This document shows positions 62,969 through 64,000 of a stretch of 64,000 nucleotides of DNA, in pieces. The translations under genes were made by a program, and so were the position numbers. The DNA comes from Lasiodiplodia sp. COLG20 (taxonomy: Eukaryota; Ascomycota; Dothideomycetes; Botryosphaeriales; Botryosphaeriaceae). The stretch spans positions 2,480,001-2,544,000 of the forward strand of contig VNWV01000003.1 in the NCBI GenBank assembly GCA_009801085.1. The letters run 5' to 3'. Within the stretch, counting starts at the first letter, position 1; each line of letters begins with the position of its first letter. Below the pieces are notes generated by a model. The model did not search any database, was not told the DNA's origin, and saw nothing but the letters and a program-made list of their open reading frames with translations.

Positions 62969-64000
62969 TGTGATGTATGAACAGGAGAAACGAATGAAAT
63001 TGGTCAGAATCAATGTTCAACAAAGTTCTGGTTCATCTTTAGACAGCAGCAGGCAGGCAGTCTATATAGGGGCAACGGAAACAACAGTTGCACCTCCAGC
63101 ACCGGGCGACATTACCGCGATGCAGTTGTGAACATGAAATGCCAACAGCATAAGCGACGGGGTCCTAGACGGATTGGGAAATGGCTGGCTGGGCGGCCGT
63201 CTCTACTGAGGCTTGGCCAATATAAGCGACATGACCAACGGGTTCGTATTGGCGGGTAGGAGGCAAAGGTGGGCCGGCGGGGCGGAACGGGCGAAGTTTG
63301 AAACGCCAAGCTTTTGAGCACAAACACTGGAGGCACAACAGGTGAGAAGGAGAAACGGGACGAGATGGTTCGCGACCGGCGGGCCGGCCGCAGAATGGTC
63401 CAGGGCGCCGGCGCGAAACAGCAAAACGGGAGAGGGTGGTGTCGCATCACGCCCTCAACGAGCTTGGCGCGGGGAAACTCTGGCCTTCAATGAGCATCGG
63501 GCGCTTCGCGGTGTCACAAGAGGAGATTCCCGTCCGTTGGGCTGTGTCAGAAATATCCGAAGCTCCTATTTCTGGTGTACAGAGGAGTGGCAGCGTTCTG
63601 GATGATTCCTGAGGGCTGCGAGATGCGGGGGTCTATGTCCGCTCATTGCTCAGATCTAAGCGAGAGCAGGTCTGCGGCGGCGGCGAGCGTATTTCCATAT
63701 TTGACCGAAAGTTGACCAGGCCCCGTATGGTGTGGATAGCTGCCTCTGTTCAGTCTCATACTGTTGAATTAGGAATGTCTCGAAGCTCGCCATGTCTGAT
63801 GGTGCATGACAGAGAGGCTGATCTGGCCATCATCTCCTTCCCAAACTGACGACATAATAAACGGATCGGGTTTATCCCCCTCTTGGACTCGTCATTAGAT
63901 GCAAGACGGGCTGTGGGTGATGTTGTGAACAGCAGGTGTGAGTGGTGGTGCAAACAAGATGCTGGCGCTGATTCAGTCGGAAAAGAAAGCGACCGTCGGC
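62969..64000. other. Right edge, gene-free
   Basis: Promoter of the metallopeptidase, then about 900 bp without a supported gene. Frames near 63.1-63.6 kb overlap on both strands in GC-rich DNA and lack any family likeness. Confidence 0.45.

Overview
The window is nuclear DNA of a filamentous ascomycete (Pezizomycotina). The evidence is the gene structure and the families present. Genes are interrupted by short GT-AG introns of about 50-70 nt, often with a CTAAC-like branch point. The families include Zn2Cys6 regulators, a DHA2-type MFS transporter, DUF6594, a caspase/pseudokinase protein of the fungal allorecognition type, cysteine-rich secreted proteins with a Kex2 site, and many secreted plant-cell-wall enzymes. 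The species cannot be named from sequence alone. All gene models below were spliced by eye from reading frames, splice sites and family consensus; no RNA or database evidence was available.

Layout. 0-18 kb: scattered genes (a secreted A4/concanavalin-like protein, a beta-lactamase-fold hydrolase, a secreted epoxide-hydrolase-like enzyme, a single-pass membrane glycoprotein, an unknown 450-aa protein, a tiny four-exon cysteine-rich secreted protein, a VOC protein, a Zn2Cys6 regulator), separated by long gene-poor spacers holding inverted repeats and a minisatellite. 17.4-23.4 kb: a DUF6594 membrane gene carrying an in-frame stop, a divergent gene encoding a caspase-like domain fused to a degenerate kinase, then a membrane-anchored MOSC protein. 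23.4-30.5 kb: a quinone-oxidoreductase/MFS/Zn2Cys6/beta-lactamase-fold group; the promoter shared by the first two holds a run of CGG triplets at 9-bp spacing. One intron-containing tRNA-Arg lies here. 31-36.8 kb: E1 and E2 of a 2-oxoglutarate-dehydrogenase complex in tandem on the minus strand.

38-43 kb: a membrane-bound lectin-like propeller, a secreted thioredoxin-reductase-like flavoprotein and a small Cys-rich zinc-ribbon-like protein. 43.7-61.5 kb: secreted glycan enzymes GH140, GH43, DUF1593, a GH106-like alpha-L-rhamnosidase and GH29, interspersed with a secreted metallopeptidase and a small secreted protein; a second secreted HExxH peptidase follows at 62 kb. Apiose, arabinose, rhamnose and fucose are side-chain sugars of pectin, rhamnogalacturonan II in particular, so this set reads as a dispersed catabolic cluster for complex pectin. 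Its rhamnosidase gene carries two in-frame TAA codons although every splice junction keeps frame.

The two most interesting items are the pectin side-chain cluster with its recently broken rhamnosidase, and the caspase-pseudokinase protein facing a stop-containing DUF6594 gene. No polyketide, peptide or terpene synthase core gene was seen.
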